Origin: an uncultured Sunxiuqinia sp.
GTDB lineage: Bacteria; Bacteroidota; Bacteroidia; Bacteroidales; Prolixibacteraceae
Reading direction: 5' to 3'
Assembly (NCBI RefSeq): GCF_947495665.1
Contig: NZ_CANLZV010000001.1
Span: 124,001-188,000 of the forward strand
Length of the DNA: 64,000 nucleotides
The notes under the pieces were generated by a model that saw only the letters and a program-made list of their open reading frames with translations, ran no database searches and had not been told where the DNA came from. The number at the start of each line of letters is the position of its first letter. The first letter of the stretch is position 1. A program made the translations under genes and the position numbers. This document shows positions 62,974-64,000 of this stretch, piece by piece.

Positions 62974-64000
62974 TTAATTCTGTTTTTGCTCATATTTTTC
63001 TAATTGGCGAGCCACCTTTTTATTACTCACCGGCTGCTGGTTCAAAAATTGAAACGCCTTGCGGGCGATGAACTGGTTTTCATGGTTGAGTAAGCTGGCA
63101 ATAATCTTTTCACTTTCACGATTGCTAGCCTGATGAATGGTAAAAAGATCCAGAACATGTTTAACCATAGAGCCATTCAGTTCCGGAAGATTTTCTGCCA
63201 GCGTTAACTGGATAGAGGTGGCCAGCTTAGGGGCTTCTCCCAATTTGTTAAGTATTTTAACTTGTGTGAAGTAGGAACTGTTTTCAAAATGGCTGAATAA
63301 TTTTAATTGGTCTTTTTCATTGTCCAGCCAGTTGGATGGAATCCCCTCAATGGCTTTGTTAGAGACCAGTAGTTCGTTGCTTGCAGCCAGCGCGAAAAGT
63401 TTATCCTGCAAGGCTTGGGTTACTTTGATGTCGGGTGGAAGGTTCTCCAGTGCCCAGATGACATCTTGCTGGTTGGAACTGTTCAGGATTTGAATCGCTA
63501 ACTCGGGCTGAAGATGCTTCTGTGTATAAGCTTGAATCTTTTTTTGGGTTGAGCCATGTACAATATGCCAAAGAGTATAGGTTGTGTAAACGGCATTTTC
63601 AACAATGTAGTTTTTTACGCCGGCAATGGTTGCGGCACTTACGCCATCCACTTCATCGTTTTCAACCATCGGAACCAATTCTTCTATGCGGTAATTGGCT
63701 AGGTTCGAGTAGGGATCAGCCAGTAAGGCATGCAAATGCTCGTAGTCTTGCTGAGTGAAAGGATCGTGCTCTGTTTTACTTAGAAATTCGCCTTGGGGTA
63801 GTTGAAATCCCAGGTACCTCCCGGTAACTGTCCAGTATAAGGTAATATTCAGTAAACGGCATTCACCATCAATGCAAACACCGGTCAGGATTTTTCGGGA
63901 ATAGGAGTGAAGCAGGCCATCTTCATTTTTAATGACGAACAGGGTGTCATTAGGAATCGTGTCATTAAAGTTGACAACTTCGTGGGAGATGGTTGTATTT
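62974..64000 (-). CDS. Repeat protein with FMN-binding-like motif, C-terminal part
   Basis: Partial: the frame stays open from the stop at 62974 through 64000, at least 341 codons. The segment nearest the edge (LPQGEFLSKTEHDPFTQQDY) precedes NDEVDGVSAATIAGVKNYIV, which resembles the DxVSGAT flavin-attachment signature of FMN-binding domains, with Ala replacing Gly. Beyond it come helical HEAT-like repeats (SILLNH-type stretches) ending QLEKYEQKQN. No name can be given; the gene is co-directional with the Nif3-like gene 55 bp below. Confidence 0.7.
   Translation of the reverse strand, partial: NTTISHEVVNFNDTIPNDTLFVIKNEDGLLHSYSRKILTGVCIDGECRLLNITLYWTVTGRYLGFQLPQGEFLSKTEHDPFTQQDYEHLHALLADPYSNLANYRIEELVPMVENDEVDGVSAATIAGVKNYIVENAVYTTYTLWHIVHGSTQKKIQAYTQKHLQPELAIQILNSSNQQDVIWALENLPPDIKVTQALQDKLFALAASNELLVSNKAIEGIPSNWLDNEKDQLKLFSHFENSSYFTQVKILNKLGEAPKLATSIQLTLAENLPELNGSMVKHVLDLFTIHQASNRESEKIIASLLNHENQFIARKAFQFLNQQPVSNKKVARQLEKYEQKQN

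Overview
The window looks like a chromosomal segment of a free-living, probably marine Bacteroidota bacterium (Marinilabiliales/Prolixibacteraceae-like; this placement is inference). Supporting signs are the promoter form TTTG-N19-TAnnTTTG upstream of several genes, a Bacteroidota-style DUF4199 protein, a GDP-fucose synthase and a GHMP-fused cytidylyltransferase of forms I associate with this phylum, several exported GH78 alpha-L-rhamnosidases, and an SLBB/Wzz/Wzx/Wzy polysaccharide locus.

Region 1 (1-1074): the N-terminus of a Ppx/GppA phosphatase and an exported beta-rich protein. Region 2 (about 1178-34646): a large exopolysaccharide/O-antigen-type locus, almost all on the minus strand. 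In the direction of transcription it runs: winged-helix regulator, SLBB export protein, four-helix-bundle protein, Wzz, UDP-glucose dehydrogenase, a VapBC-like toxin-antitoxin pair, WbpO/TviB and WbpP/TviC (UDP-HexNAc uronic acid), Wzx, a GT4, an N5-(carboxyethyl)ornithine-synthase-like opine dehydrogenase, an ATP-grasp ligase, a Wzy-like polymerase, two GT4s, a GT2, an NAD epimerase, WecB, a degenerate MraY/WecA-like membrane protein, Gmd, a cytidylyltransferase-GHMP fusion, GDP-fucose synthase and a sugar C-methyltransferase. The part from about 13.9 to 24 kb is visibly more AT-rich than the flanks and holds the unit-specific genes. The opine dehydrogenase, ATP-grasp ligase and uronic-acid genes together suggest a polysaccharide whose uronic acid is amidated with a carboxyethyl amino acid. 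The spacers of this locus are packed with degenerate direct repeats.

Region 3 (35.2-49.7 kb): housekeeping and accessory genes: a diflavin reductase, a GH78 rhamnosidase followed by a gamma-glutamyltranspeptidase, two paralogous Cys-containing small proteins of unknown function, YwbE, PheT, an M3 peptidase and an EamA transporter. Region 4 (50.0-58.9 kb): a plus-strand GH78 operon. Its third gene is split by an IS200/IS605-family insertion; removing the insert restores the frame exactly. A C-terminal GH78 relic follows.

Region 5 (59.0-60.4 kb): a minus-strand stable-RNA operon. A good promoter drives the small SRP RNA, which abuts tRNA-Thr, followed by a tandemly duplicated Thr-Tyr-Gly tRNA triplet and tRNA-Arg. 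Region 6 (60.5-64.0 kb): DUF4199 protein plus DPM1-like GT2, then on the other strand an exported Nif3-like protein and the C-terminal part of a repeat protein that runs off the window.
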